Shown: positions 34,706 through 44,888, numbered from the stretch's first letter. The stretch is DNA of 47,900 nucleotides from Betaproteobacteria bacterium (GCA_016791265.1 JAEUMY010000019.1:1-47900), one strand, 5' to 3'. Program-made: numbers and translations. Notes: generated from the letters alone by a model not told the origin.

Positions 34706-35941
34706 ATGTCAAAACGTCGCGTAGTCGTCACCGGCCTCGGCATAGTGGCCCCGGTGGGCAATTCCCTGTCCGCAGCCTGGGAGAACATCGTCAATGGCCG
34801 TGGCGGCATCGCGGCCATCACCAAGTTTGACGCGTCTGCATTGCCCACCCGCTTTGCGGGCGAGGTGAAGGGATTCAATCCCGCCGACTGGATGTCGCCG
34901 AAGGAAGTGCGGCGCATGGACACGTTCATCCATTACGGTCTTGCCGTCGCCAAGCAGGCGCTTGACGACGCCGGACTCGCGGTGACGGAAGAAAACGCGG
35001 TGCGAATCGGTGTCAACATGGGCTCCGGCATCGGCGGCCTGCCGATGATCGAGGACACCGCGCGCGAGGCCTTCGAGAAAGGCCCGCGCCGGATTTCGCC
35101 CTTCTTTGTGCCCGGCTCCATCATCAACATGGTGGCCGGCATGGTGTCCATTCAGTACGGACTCAAGGGCCCCAACTACTCCATCGTGTCGGCCTGCACC
35201 ACGTCCACCCATGCCATCGGCGACGCGGCGCGCATCATCGAGTACGGCGATGCGGATGTCATGCTGGCCGGCGGTTCGGAGTCCACGATCAACCTGCTCG
35301 GCGTGGGCGGCTTCTGCGCCTGCAAAGCGCTCTCCGAGCGCAATGATTCGCCGGAGACCGCATCGCGGCCCTTCGACAAGGACCGCGATGGCTTCGTGCT
35401 GGGCGAGGGTGGCGCGGCACTGGTGCTCGAGGAGTATGAACATGCCAAGGCCCGTGGCGCACGCATTTACGCCGAGGTGATCGGCTTTGGCATGAGCGCG
35501 GATGCCAACCATATCACCGCGCCAAGCATGGATGGCCCCAAGCGCGGCATGGAGGCGGCGCTTCGCAACGCGCGTGTGAATGCCGATGCCGTGCAGTACA
35601 TCAATGCGCACGGCACCTCAACGCCTCTCGGTGATGTCAATGAAACCGAGGCCATCAAGCTCACCTTTGGCGACCACGCCAAGAAGCTGGTGGTCAATTC
35701 GACCAAGTCCATGACCGGCCATTTGCTGGGCGCGGCCGGTGCGGTCGAGGCCGTGTTCACGACGCTGGCCATCCATCATCAGGTGTCTCCGCCCACCATC
35801 AACATCTTCAATCAGGATCCGGCCTGCGATCTCGACTATGCGGCCAACACGGCGAGAGAGATGAAGATCGATGTCGCGCTGTCGAATTCCTTCGGCTTTG
35901 GCGGCACCAACGGCACACTCGTCTTCCGCAAGCTGTCCTGA
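34706..35941 (+). CDS. fabF: 3-oxoacyl-ACP synthase II
   Basis: 411 residues. Elongating condensing enzyme. Catalytic Cys in SACTTSTHAIG (about residue 164), His in NAHGTSTPLGD (about 304) and His/Lys region NSTKSMTGHLLGAAG (about 335-349); the ending NSFGFGGTNGTLV is typical. 75 bases separate it from acpP. Confidence 0.98.
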   Translation: MSKRRVVVTGLGIVAPVGNSLSAAWENIVNGRGGIAAITKFDASALPTRFAGEVKGFNPADWMSPKEVRRMDTFIHYGLAVAKQALDDAGLAVTEENAVRIGVNMGSGIGGLPMIEDTAREAFEKGPRRISPFFVPGSIINMVAGMVSIQYGLKGPNYSIVSACTTSTHAIGDAARIIEYGDADVMLAGGSESTINLLGVGGFCACKALSERNDSPETASRPFDKDRDGFVLGEGGAALVLEEYEHAKARGARIYAEVIGFGMSADANHITAPSMDGPKRGMEAALRNARVNADAVQYINAHGTSTPLGDVNETEAIKLTFGDHAKKLVVNSTKSMTGHLLGAAGAVEAVFTTLAIHHQVSPPTINIFNQDPACDLDYAANTAREMKIDVALSNSFGFGGTNGTLVFRKLS

Positions 35942-35969
35942 GACTGAACTGGCGAAGGCGCCTGTCGTC

Positions 35970-36959
35970 ATGAGGCTGCTCAAATGGGGTCTCATCGTTG
36001 CGCTCCTCGCCGTCGGCTTGGTGGGCGGGTGGGCGTGGCAGTTCACGCAGACGCCCCTGGCGCCGCGAGAGATGCCGTTTGAATTCACCGTCAAGCCTGG
36101 CGCCACGCTCAAGTCCCTGTCAAAAGAGCTCGCCGGGGCTGGCGTGCTGGATCAGCCCGATGCTTTGACGTGGCTGGGCCGGTTCAGCGAGAAGACCGCC
36201 ATCCGCGCAGGCAACTATCGGATCGAAAAGCCACTCACGCCCGCTGAACTGCTCGACAAGCTGGTGCGGGGTGATGTGGTGCCGGTCAGCATCCAGTTCA
36301 TCGAAGGCAGCACCTATGCCGAGCTCCGCCGCGCGCTGGCCGCGCACAAGGACGTGAAGCAGACGCTGGCCGGCGTGACGGACGCCGAACTACTGAAGCG
36401 GCTCGGTGCGGAAGAAGCGCATCCTGAAGGATTGTTCTTTCCCGACACGTACTTTTTCGCCGCCGGCACGACGGACTTCGACGTGCTGAAACGCGCGCAC
36501 CAGACCCTGAAGCAAAGACTGGCGGATGCCTGGGCCGAGCGCGATGAAGCTCTGCCGTACAAGTCGCCCTATGAAGCGCTCATCATGGCGTCCATCATCG
36601 AGAAGGAAACCGGCCGCGCGGACGAGCGCGCCACGATATCAGCCGTGTTCATCAACCGCACGCGCATCGGCATGCGGTTGCAAACCGATCCGACCGTGAT
36701 TTACGGCATCGGACCGACCTTTGACGGCAATATCCGAAAGCGCGATCTCACCACCGACACACCCTACAATACCTACACGCGAGATGGTCTTCCGCCCACA
36801 CCCATCGCCTTGCCGGGCTGGGGATCGCTCATCGCGGCGGTGAAGCCGGCGCAGTCGGACAAACTGTATTTCGTGGGCAAGGGCGACGGCAGCCATCACT
36901 TTTCGCGTTCGCTCGAAGAGCACAACCGCGCCGTGGCCCGCTACCAGCTGAAGCGATAG
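35970..36959 (+). CDS. mltG: Endolytic murein transglycosylase MltG (YceG-like)
   Basis: 329 residues from ATG 35970, 28 bases after fabF. One N-terminal membrane helix (about 6-25) anchors a periplasmic YceG domain. [13 protein letters not shown] and the catalytic-Glu motif ASIIEKETG are visible, followed by TDPTVIYG and the ending region [11 protein letters not shown]. MltG cuts nascent glycan strands and so sets their length. The aminodeoxychorismate lyase gene pabC often found between fabF and mltG is absent. Confidence 0.95.
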   Translation: MRLLKWGLIVALLAVGLVGGWAWQFTQTPLAPREMPFEFTVKPGATLKSLSKELAGAGVLDQPDALTWLGRFSEKTAIRAGNYRIEKPLTPAELLDKLVRGDVVPVSIQFIEGSTYAELRRALAAHKDVKQTLAGVTDAELLKRLGAEEAHPEGLFFPDTYFFAAGTTDFDVLKRAHQTLKQRLADAWAERDEALPYKSPYEALIMASIIEKETGRADERATISAVFINRTRIGMRLQTDPTVIYGIGPTFDGNIRKRDLTTDTPYNTYTRDGLPPTPIALPGWGSLIAAVKPAQSDKLYFVGKGDGSHHFSRSLEEHNRAVARYQLKR

Positions 36960-36964
36960 GGATC

Positions 36965-37582
36965 ATGACGAAGGGCAAGTTCATCACCCTGGAAGGCATC
37001 GATGGCGCGGGCAAGTCCACCCATCTTGCGTGGCTGGCCGAGCGCATCATGGCGAGCGGCCGAGAGGTCGTCACCACCCGCGAGCCCGGCGGCACACCGC
37101 TCGGCGAGCAACTGCGCGAAATCCTGCTGCGGAAGGGCATGCATGCGGATACAGAGGTGCTGCTCATGTTCGCCGCCCGCGCCGAGCATGTTCGCAACTT
37201 GATCGCGCCGGCCATCGCGGCGGGCAAGTGGGTCGTTTCGGATCGCTTCACCGACGCGACTTATGCCTACCAGTGCGGCGGTCGTGGCATTGACGCCGAG
37301 CGCATCGCGCAACTCGAAGCGTGGGTGCATGGCGACTTGCAGCCCGATGCCACGTTGCTCTTCGACGCGCCGCTGGACCTTGCGCGCGACCGTGTCGCCC
37401 AAGGCACGGCGGACCCGGACAAATTCGAACGTGAGCAAGCCGCATTCTTCGCCCGCGTGCGCGGCAACTATCTGGCGCGCGCCGCGGCCTCGCGGGGCCG
37501 CATCCGCGTCATCGACTCCAGCCAGCCAATCGCGAATATTCGCACTGCATTGACGGCGCATTTGGAGGCGCTGCTGAAGTGA
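36965..37582 (+). CDS. tmk: Thymidylate kinase
   Basis: 205 residues. Phosphorylates dTMP to dTDP. P-loop [10 protein letters not shown] at about residues 10-19, [11 protein letters not shown] near 36, and [11 protein letters not shown] near 92 (DR-Y/F motif). It overlaps the holB start by four bases. A palindrome copy near the end reads Ala-Asn-Ile-Arg. Confidence 0.98.
   Translation: MTKGKFITLEGIDGAGKSTHLAWLAERIMASGREVVTTREPGGTPLGEQLREILLRKGMHADTEVLLMFAARAEHVRNLIAPAIAAGKWVVSDRFTDATYAYQCGGRGIDAERIAQLEAWVHGDLQPDATLLFDAPLDLARDRVAQGTADPDKFEREQAAFFARVRGNYLARAAASRGRIRVIDSSQPIANIRTALTAHLEALLK
37532..37543. repeat. Iterated palindrome copy 15
   Basis: Exact copy in tmk, Ala-Asn-Ile-Arg frame, about 13 codons before the stop. 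Confidence 0.95.
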
Positions 37583-38616
37583 CCGGCCTGCCCTGGCATC
37601 AGCAGGCCTTGCGCGAGTTGCTGGCCCGGCGCGAGCGCATGCCGCACGCGGTGCTGCTGACCGGCCGCGAAGGATTCGGCAAAGTCGAGTTCGCGCGCGC
37701 GCTGGCCCAGTCGATGCTCTGCGAGCAGCCCGCCGCTGGCGGACTGGCATGCGGTGCGTGTCCCGCCTGCGGCTGGTTCGGCGAGGGCAATCATCCCGAC
37801 TATCGCGAGGTGTTGCCCGACAACCTGGTCGAGGATGAACCTGACGCGGAGGCTGTCGCCACGGACGCGAAGCCGGAGAAGAAGAGCGCTGCGATCACTG
37901 TCGACCAGATTCGCGCGCTGCAACAGTTCATCACGCTGTCGACCCATCGCGCCGGCTGGCGCGTGCTGGTGTTGCACCCGGCCGAGGCGATGAATCCACA
38001 GGCGGCCAACGCGCTCCTGAAGACGCTGGAGGAACCCACGCCGCACACCTTGATGTTGCTGGTGACCGATCAGGCGGGCCGGCTCATGCCCACGGTGCGA
38101 AGCCGTTGCCAGGTGGTGACCGTGCCGGGCTGCGAGCCGTCCGCCGCGGAGGCCTGGTTGGTGGAGCAGGGTCTCAGTGGCCGCGTCGCTCAGGACGTGC
38201 TGGCGCAGGCGGGTGGCGCCCCGCTCCTCGCGTTGGCGTGGGCGGACGAGGCGTGGCAGGATTCGCGCCGCCAGGTGCTCACCGCGCTGGCCGAGCCTGA
38301 GCGGGCGGACTGGCTGCAGCTCGCGGGCGCGTTGGAGAAGACCGATCTGAAGCCCATCCTGCATTGGGTTCACACGTGGTGCTGCGATCTCGTCTTGCAG
38401 CAGCAGACGGGCGGCGTGCGCCACCATCCTGATTTCGCCAAGGCGGCGGCCAAACTGGCGGACCGCGCATCGGCGCTGGCGCTCTTTCGTTTCGAGTCGG
38501 AGTTGCGCCAATTGCGTCGCCACATCCAGCATCCGCTCAATGCGCGTCTGTGGCTGGAACATTTGCTGCTATCCTACTCGCTCGTGGTTGCGCCGGCCGA
38601 CGCTGGGCGCGACTGA
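37579..38616 (+). CDS. holB: DNA polymerase III delta-prime subunit
   Basis: 345 residues from a GTG coupled to tmk. Clamp-loader subunit. The P-loop is degenerate ([11 protein letters not shown]), as expected for delta-prime, and the zinc-binding cysteines are MLCEQ and [17 protein letters not shown] is the SRC motif of clamp-loader proteins. An acidic insertion near residues 85-96 ([14 protein letters not shown]) is longer than I would expect. Confidence 0.95.
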   Translation: MTGLPWHQQALRELLARRERMPHAVLLTGREGFGKVEFARALAQSMLCEQPAAGGLACGACPACGWFGEGNHPDYREVLPDNLVEDEPDAEAVATDAKPEKKSAAITVDQIRALQQFITLSTHRAGWRVLVLHPAEAMNPQAANALLKTLEEPTPHTLMLLVTDQAGRLMPTVRSRCQVVTVPGCEPSAAEAWLVEQGLSGRVAQDVLAQAGGAPLLALAWADEAWQDSRRQVLTALAEPERADWLQLAGALEKTDLKPILHWVHTWCCDLVLQQQTGGVRHHPDFAKAAAKLADRASALALFRFESELRQLRRHIQHPLNARLWLEHLLLSYSLVVAPADAGRD

Positions 38617-38639
38617 GAACCCGCAAAGCCGAATCCGCC

Positions 38640-39011
38640 ATGAGCACCGCCGCCGCATCCGCCCCCGCTGTCAAGCGCCCCGACGTGATTGCCCTCAACC
38701 TGAAGGGCAAGTCCGCGCTTTATGCGGCTTACATGCCGCTTCTGAAGGGCGGCGGATTGTTCATGGAAAGCAAGCGGCTTCATCGGCTGGGCGACGAGAT
38801 TCTGGTCATCCTGAGTTTCCTTGATGAGCCGACCAAAGTACCGCTGGTGGGTTCCGTCGCCTGGATCAATCCCGATCACACCACCGGCAACCGCCCGCAA
38901 GGTGTTGGCATCCAGTTGCCGGACACCGAGACCGGGCGCGAGCTGAAGAAGAAAATCGAGGGCATCCTGGCGCCGGTGATGCAGTCCGGCCGGCCCACGC
39001 ACACGGTCTAG
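38640..39011 (+). CDS. PilZ-domain protein (type IV pilus/cyclic-di-GMP type)
   Basis: 123 residues. The single domain (about 15-110) matches the PilZ protein that lies between holB and tatD in Pseudomonas and relatives: LNLKGKSALYAAYMPLLKGGGLF, given here by its landmarks KSALYAAYMP and LKGGGLF, then PLVGSVAWINP and GVGIQLPD. It lacks an obvious RxxxR nucleotide motif, as pilus PilZ proteins of this class often do, so it may act in pilus assembly without binding cyclic-di-GMP. Confidence 0.9.
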   Translation: MSTAAASAPAVKRPDVIALNLKGKSALYAAYMPLLKGGGLFMESKRLHRLGDEILVILSFLDEPTKVPLVGSVAWINPDHTTGNRPQGVGIQLPDTETGRELKKKIEGILAPVMQSGRPTHTV

Positions 39012-39044
39012 AGTGTCGCGGCCCGCGAGGTCCGCGCGTCAAGC

Positions 39045-39821
39045 ATGTTCGTCGATTCTCACTGTCATCTCGATTTTCCCGAGCTCGCGGCCGAGCGCGA
39101 GCGGGTGCTGGCCTTGATGGAGGCCAACCAGGTCACCCATGCGCTGACCATTTCCACGACGCTCGCCACCTTGCCCGACGTGCTCAAGGTGGCCGAGTCC
39201 CACCCGCGAATATTCGCAAGTGTCGGCGTGCATCCCGACGAGGAGCGCGATGGCCGCGAGGTCACGGAAGACGAGCTCCTGCGATTGGCCGAACACCCCA
39301 AGGTCGTCGCCATCGGTGAAACCGGGCTGGACTACTACCGCCTCGTCGAGCCGCTCGACTGGCAGCGTGAACGCTTTCGCACCCACATCCGCGCGGCCAA
39401 TGCCTGCGGCAAGCCGCTGGTGATCCACACCCGCAACGCGGCCGAAGACACGTTGCGCATCATGCGCGAAGAGTCGGCCGGCAAGGTGGGCGGCGTCATG
39501 CACTGTTTCACCGAGACAACGGCCGTCGCCGAAGCGGCGATGGCGCAGGGCTTCCACATTTCCTTCTCCGGCATCGTCACGTTCAAGAACGCGAAAGACC
39601 TCAAAGAGACGGCCAAGGCCGTGCCGCTGGAGCGCATGCTGATCGAAACCGACTCACCCTATCTGGCGCCGACGCCCTATCGCGGCAAGATGAACCAACC
39701 CGGTTACGTGAAGCATGTGGCGGAAGAGATCGCCACCCTGAAAGGGATACCGGTGGAGGACGTCGCGCGGGTCACGACCGACAACTTCTTCCGCCTATTC
39801 CGCCACGCCATCCAAGGCTGA
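39045..39821 (+). CDS. tatD: TatD-family metal-dependent hydrolase (DNase)
   Basis: 258 residues. Two-metal TIM-barrel nuclease family. Metal ligands are in DSHCHLDF (N-terminus), GETGLDYYR, VIHTRNA, MHCFTE and ETDSPYLAPTPYRG. The holB-pilZ-tatD order suggests the YcfH branch. A palindrome copy at 39206 reads Arg-Ile-Phe-Ala. The gene ends the long plus-strand run that began at yceD. Confidence 0.96.
   Translation: MFVDSHCHLDFPELAAERERVLALMEANQVTHALTISTTLATLPDVLKVAESHPRIFASVGVHPDEERDGREVTEDELLRLAEHPKVVAIGETGLDYYRLVEPLDWQRERFRTHIRAANACGKPLVIHTRNAAEDTLRIMREESAGKVGGVMHCFTETTAVAEAAMAQGFHISFSGIVTFKNAKDLKETAKAVPLERMLIETDSPYLAPTPYRGKMNQPGYVKHVAEEIATLKGIPVEDVARVTTDNFFRLFRHAIQG
39206..39217. repeat. 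Iterated palindrome copy 16
   Basis: Exact copy in tatD, Arg-Ile-Phe-Ala frame (HPRIFASVGVHPDE), within a conserved beta-strand before the GVHP motif. Confidence 0.95.
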
Positions 39822-39843
39822 GAAAGACCGAGAAGCCGGCGAC

Positions 39844-39870
39844 GCGAATATTCGCAGTGCGAATATTCGC
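39844..39870. terminator. Hairpin from two palindrome copies (17 and 18) between convergent genes
   Basis: Exact copies at 39844-39855 and 39859-39870 are three bases apart (AGT) and can form a perfect 12-bp stem with a 3-base loop on either strand. The pair fills the 60-base gap between tatD (ends 39821) and the minus-strand gene ending at 39882, the position of a bidirectional terminator. No long T-run accompanies it. Confidence 0.6.
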
Positions 39871-39881
39871 ATTCACCGCGT

Positions 39882-41939
39882 CTACTTCAGCACCTGCACC
39901 AGATTGTTGTAGTCATCCGTCCACAGGCGCCAACCGGGCTGCGGCGTGATGATGAAGGTGGCATCCAGAATCGGGTCGCGCAGCAGGAACCGCTTGTCCT
40001 TCGACAAGAGTACCCAGTCGCTGACCGTGCGGTCGCTGTCTTCATTCTTGGCGACCTCATGCACCCAAGCGGTCGTGAGTCCCAATTCGTTGCCGATTTT
40101 CTCGACCACGGGTTTCAGGTCGAGAAAGCGGTTGGAGACGTGGAAGGCGATCACGCCATTCGGCTTCATGTGCTTGAGATAGATCTGGACCGCCTCCAGC
40201 GTGATGAGATGCACGGGAATCGAGTCGCTGGAAAAGGCATCCACGGCCAGCACATCGAAGCCCTGCACAGCTTCCCGTTCGAGGTTGAGCCGCGCATCTC
40301 CCAGCGACAGCTCGATCAGGGCGTCGCTGTCAGCAAGATAGGTGAAGTCGCGCCGCGCGATGGTGATCACCTCGGGATTGATGTCGTAGAAGCGGTAAGT
40401 GTCGCCCTTCCGTCCGTAGGTCGCGATGGTGCCCGTGCCCAATCCAATCACACCGACCTTCATCGGTTTTTCGCCCAGCAACTGCTGCTTCAGCAGGATG
40501 CTCTTGCCGATGCCGGAACTGGTCTTGTAGTACGTCGTCGCTGCCGCCCGGTATTCCGGCTGCATGTACTGTTCGCCGTGCAAGATGCCGCCATGCACCA
40601 GCGAGCGGTGATAGGTCTTGTCGGTGGGCGCGCCGTATTCGCGCACACGCAGCGTGCCGTAAAAGTTGCGCGTCATCACCATCGTGTTGTCCACGTACTG
40701 GTGGATCGCGTAGCCGCCGGCGACACCCGTGGCCACCGTGACCACGACGGCCGGCGCGATGAAGAACCAGCGCTCCTTGCGCAGGAGGTACACCGCCATC
40801 GCGCCGAACGCGACCAGCGCGACTTCCAGCTCGAAGTAGGCCGGCAACACCAGGGGCGCAAGGAGGCCCACCAGCACCGCACCGAGCGCGCCGCCCAGCG
40901 AGACCATCACGTAGAAGGTGGTGAGATGGCGCGGCGCCGGTTTCAAGCGCGCCAGCTCGCCGTGGCAAAACATGCAGGCGATGAACAGGCCGACGCAGAA
41001 GAGGCCGGTCTGCCAATAGAGCTCGAAGTGCATGTCCTTGTCGGCCAGCATCCAGCCCATGCAAAGCAGCGCCACGCCAAGCCAGGGGAGAAACAGCGTG
41101 CGCGGATACCAGCCCTCGCCGTCAAAGCAGAGGATGAAGCTGAGCAGGTAGATCGCGAGCGGCAGCACCCAGAGAAGCGGGATGGAGGAAATGTTCTGGG
41201 TGAGATGGTTCGACACCGCCAAAAGCAGCACCGAGCCCAGCGCGGCCAGCGCCACCCAGGTGAGCTTGTCGCTAAGCGTGGGCGGCGGCTCATAAGCGGT
41301 CGCGGGACCGGGACTGGTCATGCTGAGCGGTCCGTCGCTCCCCGCGACCGACTGATGCGCCGAGCGCAACGTGAACCAGCCCGCCCCCACGCAGAGCAGC
41401 GCGAAAAGGCCGAAGCCCACCGACCAGATCACCGCCTGGAATTGGGTGGGCAGGCGCGGCTCGATGAGGAACGGGTAGCCCAGCAGCGCCACCATCGACG
41501 CCAGGTTGGACAGCGCGAAGAGTCGATACGGGCTCGCGTGCGGATAGGTGCGCGCGAACCACGCCTGGATGAGCGGGCTTGTCGTCGAGAGCAGAAAGTA
41601 GGGCAGGCCGATGGTCGCGGCGAGCAGCAGGATGATGCGCAAGCTCGGCGATTCATCGCCTGCCGGCTTCCACGCCGCGTCGGGAATGATGGGCAGCAGC
41701 GCCATGGCGACGACCAGCAGCGCCCCATGCATGATGAGCTGGGTCCTCGGCGTGAGCTTGCGCGTGGTCCAGTCCGAATAGAAATAGCCGAGCAACAGCG
41801 TCGTCTGGAAGAACACGAGGCAGGTCGTCCACACGGCGGCCGTCCCGCCGAACCAGGGCAGGATCTGCTTGGCGATGATGGGTTGAACCAGGAATAGCAG
41901 GAATGCGGAGCAAGAAATCGCGGCGGCGTAGAGAAGCAT
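39882..41939 (-). CDS. Membrane-anchored spermidine-synthase-like protein
   Basis: 685 residues. The first 400 or so contain many hydrophobic helices (AFLLFLVQPIIAKQILPWFG at the N-terminus), like a transporter-type membrane domain. After about residue 450 comes a soluble Rossmann methyltransferase-type domain of the spermine/spermidine synthase fold: VGVIGLGTGTIATYG, DINPEVITIA and DVLAVDAFSSDSIPVHL. Such fusions are common in proteobacteria and their reaction is not established; SpeE activity should not be assumed. Divergent from the GGDEF gene at 42030, with 90 bases between. Confidence 0.88.
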   Translation of the reverse strand: MLLYAAAISCSAFLLFLVQPIIAKQILPWFGGTAAVWTTCLVFFQTTLLLGYFYSDWTTRKLTPRTQLIMHGALLVVAMALLPIIPDAAWKPAGDESPSLRIILLLAATIGLPYFLLSTTSPLIQAWFARTYPHASPYRLFALSNLASMVALLGYPFLIEPRLPTQFQAVIWSVGFGLFALLCVGAGWFTLRSAHQSVAGSDGPLSMTSPGPATAYEPPPTLSDKLTWVALAALGSVLLLAVSNHLTQNISSIPLLWVLPLAIYLLSFILCFDGEGWYPRTLFLPWLGVALLCMGWMLADKDMHFELYWQTGLFCVGLFIACMFCHGELARLKPAPRHLTTFYVMVSLGGALGAVLVGLLAPLVLPAYFELEVALVAFGAMAVYLLRKERWFFIAPAVVVTVATGVAGGYAIHQYVDNTMVMTRNFYGTLRVREYGAPTDKTYHRSLVHGGILHGEQYMQPEYRAAATTYYKTSSGIGKSILLKQQLLGEKPMKVGVIGLGTGTIATYGRKGDTYRFYDINPEVITIARRDFTYLADSDALIELSLGDARLNLEREAVQGFDVLAVDAFSSDSIPVHLITLEAVQIYLKHMKPNGVIAFHVSNRFLDLKPVVEKIGNELGLTTAWVHEVAKNEDSDRTVSDWVLLSKDKRFLLRDPILDATFIITPQPGWRLWTDDYNNLVQVLK

Positions 41940-42029
41940 TGGCGTTTTGGGTTAGAGTCAGCGACAGAATATATAGGAACCGCCGCCCGAGGTCCTGCCG
42001 GAACGGGGGATTCCAGAATCCGAGTGCCA

Positions 42030-44888
42030 ATGGCTGGAGGGCATCGCGCCGTGCTGAACTGGGATGGCTTGGGAGGGTTCGCGCGCAGTCTTCGCGGGCA
42101 GCTCCTCATTGCGAGCATTGCCATGCTGGTGATCAGCGGCGTCGCGATCAGCGTGGTCGTGATGCGCTTCGCCGAACGCGGCCTCATCGCCCAAGTGGAG
42201 CTCTCCCTGAACACCGTCGCAGCCGGGGTGAGGAGCCGCATCGATGTCGTGTTGGGCAATCACTACGGCCAACTGGATCGCGTGCTGCTGCGGGACAAGC
42301 TGCTCGGCAAGCGCCAGCGCCAGGCCCGGCTGGACATCCTCCAGGACTCCCAGCCTGAATATCTGTGGCTGGGTTTCGTCAACGCCGACGGTCGCGTCAC
42401 GGAGGCATCGGATGGCGCGCGCGTCGGGCAGTCAATCGTGGATGAGGCCTGGTTCCGTGAAGCGATGGAAGCCGCAAAGCGGGGCGCGGCGTCCGCGCAG
42501 GGGCCCATGAACGCCGCGGATCCGCAGGCCGGCGGGACGCTGGACATCGCGCTTCCGCTCAGCATGCATGATCCCGGCTCGACGGAGGTTTTGGTGGCCC
42601 GTCTCTCGACTTCGGTCGTGCAGGCACTCTTGAAGGGCGCCCGTCAGACCCACTTTCGTGCGCAGGGCTTGCAACTCATGCTGGTCGACGGCGGTGGCAA
42701 GCTGATCGCATTCAGCCACTCGCCCGATCCGGCGCCGGCCTCGCTCTTCCAGTCGGTCGCGGCGGGTGCGGTGAAGGATTTCGCGGCCTGGGAGAACTGG
42801 GCGGACGGGCGCCATCTCACTGCCTACAACGCGCTGCGCGGCGACCGTCTGGGCGAGCGCACGGGCTGGCTGGTCATCGCCCGTCAGGACGAGGCATCGG
42901 CGGAGGCGCCGATTCGTGCGCTCATGGCCGAGCTCCTCATTCTGCTATGCGTCACTGGCTTGATGGTGCTGCTGCTGGCGTACTGGACCGGCGCCCGTAT
43001 CGTGCGACCCGTGCGCGAGCTCGCCAGGACAGCCGAGCGCATCCGCGGCGGCGAGCGCGACGCGGCGTTTCCCGAGGGCGGACGCAGTGGCGAAATGCGC
43101 AGTCTCGCGCAGTCCATCTCCAGCATGGTGCGCGCGCTCGCCGCGAGCGAAGCGGCGCTCAAGGCGCAGAACGAAAGCCTCGAAGCGCGGGTGCGCAGGC
43201 GCACCGAGGAACTGGAGACGGTCGGGGCGGCGCTGACCGTGGAGCGCGAGCGCCTCACCCTTTCGCTCGACGGTTCGCACATCGCGGCCTGGGACGCCAA
43301 TGTCCGGACCGGCGAGATCTGGTTGAGCGCCGAGTGGTCGGCCATGCTCGGCCAACCGCGCGGCGAGAGCACGACCGACTTCCGTCATCTGGCCCAACTG
43401 GTCGCTGCGCAAGATCGGGATCGCGTGACGAGATTGCAGCAGGCCGTGCTGCGCGGCGACCTGCCGTTCTACGATGTGGAGCACACTGTGCAGCGCGACG
43501 ATGGCAGCTGGTTCTGGATCCGCTCGCGCGGCACCGTGACGGCCCGCGACGCCAGTGGCCGCGCCACGCGCATGACCGGCACCAATTCAGACATCACCCG
43601 GCGAAAGCTCGCCGAAGCGGAGCTTGCGGACAGTGAACGCAAGCTGAAACTGGTTGCCGACAACTTGCCGTTCATGATCAATTTTCTCGACCGGGATTGC
43701 CGTTTCCTGTTCGCGAATCGGCGCTATCTCGACTTCCTCGGCTTCACCGGCCGCGATGTCATCGGCAAGACGCTCAAGGATGTCGCTGGGGCGGACGCCG
43801 AGGCGGCTGCGCGAGCGGGCTATTCCCGCCTGGAGGCGGGGGAGTTCGTCCATTCCGAGCGGGAACGGACGGATCGCCACGGACGCTTACGCCGACTTGA
43901 AATCACCCAGATCCCCCACTTCGCTGGAGAGGGCGCGTTGGGCGGATTCTTCTCGATCATCGAAGACATCACCGAGCGTCGTGAAGTCGAGCGCCTGGTC
44001 GCCGCGCGCGAGGCCCAATTGGACCTCATCACGCGGCATGTGCCGGTGGGAATTTGCGAAGCCACGCTGGACGGCCGCATCGTGTTCGCCAATCCGCACT
44101 ACCACCGGCTTTACCAGCGCCCGGAGGGATCGCTGGTGGGGCTGAACATTTTCGAGCTGATGGATGACGAGAGCGAACCCTCGCTGATGGCGCGTCGCGA
44201 GGCCCTGATCGCGGGTGAAACCGTGGAGTACGAGTGCGCGGTCGACCTGCCGGGCCGCGGGCCGATGGACCTCAACGTGAGCCTCGTCCCGCGCCGTGAG
44301 CAGCGGGGCGGGAGCGGCGCGATCGCCAGTGTCTACGCCCTCGTCCAGGACGTCACGGCGCGCAATCAGGTCCGCGAGCTCCTTCGTGCTCAGGCACTGA
44401 GCGACAGCCTGACCGGGTTGCCCAACCGCCGCCTGCTGGTGGACCGGCTGGAGCAGGCCATTGCCCACGCAAGGCGAGAGCGCTCGACGCTTGCCGTGCT
44501 GTATCTCGATCTCGACGGCTTCAAACCGGTCAACGATGCGCACGGCCATGCCGCCGGTGATCAACTCCTGTGTGAATTGGCGCGGCGCTTGAAGGGCGCC
44601 GTGCGGGAAGGCGACACGGTCGCCCGATTGGGCGGCGACGAATTCGTGGTGCTCCTGGATCCCTGCGAGTCGGTGGACGCCGCGGCTCAGGTCGCGGAGA
44701 AATTGCTTGCCGTCGTGGCGGCGCCGGTCGCGATGGCGGAGACCGCTGTCAGCGTCGGCGTGAGCATCGGCATCGCGCTCTTTCCGCGGGATGGCGCCAG
44801 CGCGGTCGCGTTGCTGGACCGGGCGGACAAATCGCTGTATCGCGCCAAAGCCGAGGGCAAGGGCCGGTATCGGCACGGACTCGGTTAA
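42030..44888 (+). CDS. Membrane sensor diguanylate cyclase (dCACHE-like, HAMP, PAS, GGDEF)
   Basis: 952 residues from ATG 42030; GTG 42024 would add two. A helix at about 24-46 and another at about 297-323 flank a periplasmic sensor region of cache type (YLWLGFVNADGRVTEAS). HAMP follows (RIVRPVRELARTAERI), a coiled coil, three PAS domains (about 403-523, 533-653, 658-783) and a C-terminal GGDEF domain. RLGGDEFVVLL and the REGD inhibitory site are intact and there is no EAL domain, so it should synthesise cyclic-di-GMP in response to an extracellular signal. Confidence 0.95.
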   Translation: MAGGHRAVLNWDGLGGFARSLRGQLLIASIAMLVISGVAISVVVMRFAERGLIAQVELSLNTVAAGVRSRIDVVLGNHYGQLDRVLLRDKLLGKRQRQARLDILQDSQPEYLWLGFVNADGRVTEASDGARVGQSIVDEAWFREAMEAAKRGAASAQGPMNAADPQAGGTLDIALPLSMHDPGSTEVLVARLSTSVVQALLKGARQTHFRAQGLQLMLVDGGGKLIAFSHSPDPAPASLFQSVAAGAVKDFAAWENWADGRHLTAYNALRGDRLGERTGWLVIARQDEASAEAPIRALMAELLILLCVTGLMVLLLAYWTGARIVRPVRELARTAERIRGGERDAAFPEGGRSGEMRSLAQSISSMVRALAASEAALKAQNESLEARVRRRTEELETVGAALTVERERLTLSLDGSHIAAWDANVRTGEIWLSAEWSAMLGQPRGESTTDFRHLAQLVAAQDRDRVTRLQQAVLRGDLPFYDVEHTVQRDDGSWFWIRSRGTVTARDASGRATRMTGTNSDITRRKLAEAELADSERKLKLVADNLPFMINFLDRDCRFLFANRRYLDFLGFTGRDVIGKTLKDVAGADAEAAARAGYSRLEAGEFVHSERERTDRHGRLRRLEITQIPHFAGEGALGGFFSIIEDITERREVERLVAAREAQLDLITRHVPVGICEATLDGRIVFANPHYHRLYQRPEGSLVGLNIFELMDDESEPSLMARREALIAGETVEYECAVDLPGRGPMDLNVSLVPRREQRGGSGAIASVYALVQDVTARNQVRELLRAQALSDSLTGLPNRRLLVDRLEQAIAHARRERSTLAVLYLDLDGFKPVNDAHGHAAGDQLLCELARRLKGAVREGDTVARLGGDEFVVLLDPCESVDAAAQVAEKLLAVVAAPVAMAETAVSVGVSIGIALFPRDGASAVALLDRADKSLYRAKAEGKGRYRHGLG

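Noticed and set aside
39045..39821. tatD as part of a Tat protein-export operon
   Set aside because: No tatA, tatB or tatC is nearby; the holB-pilZ context fits the YcfH-type nuclease instead.
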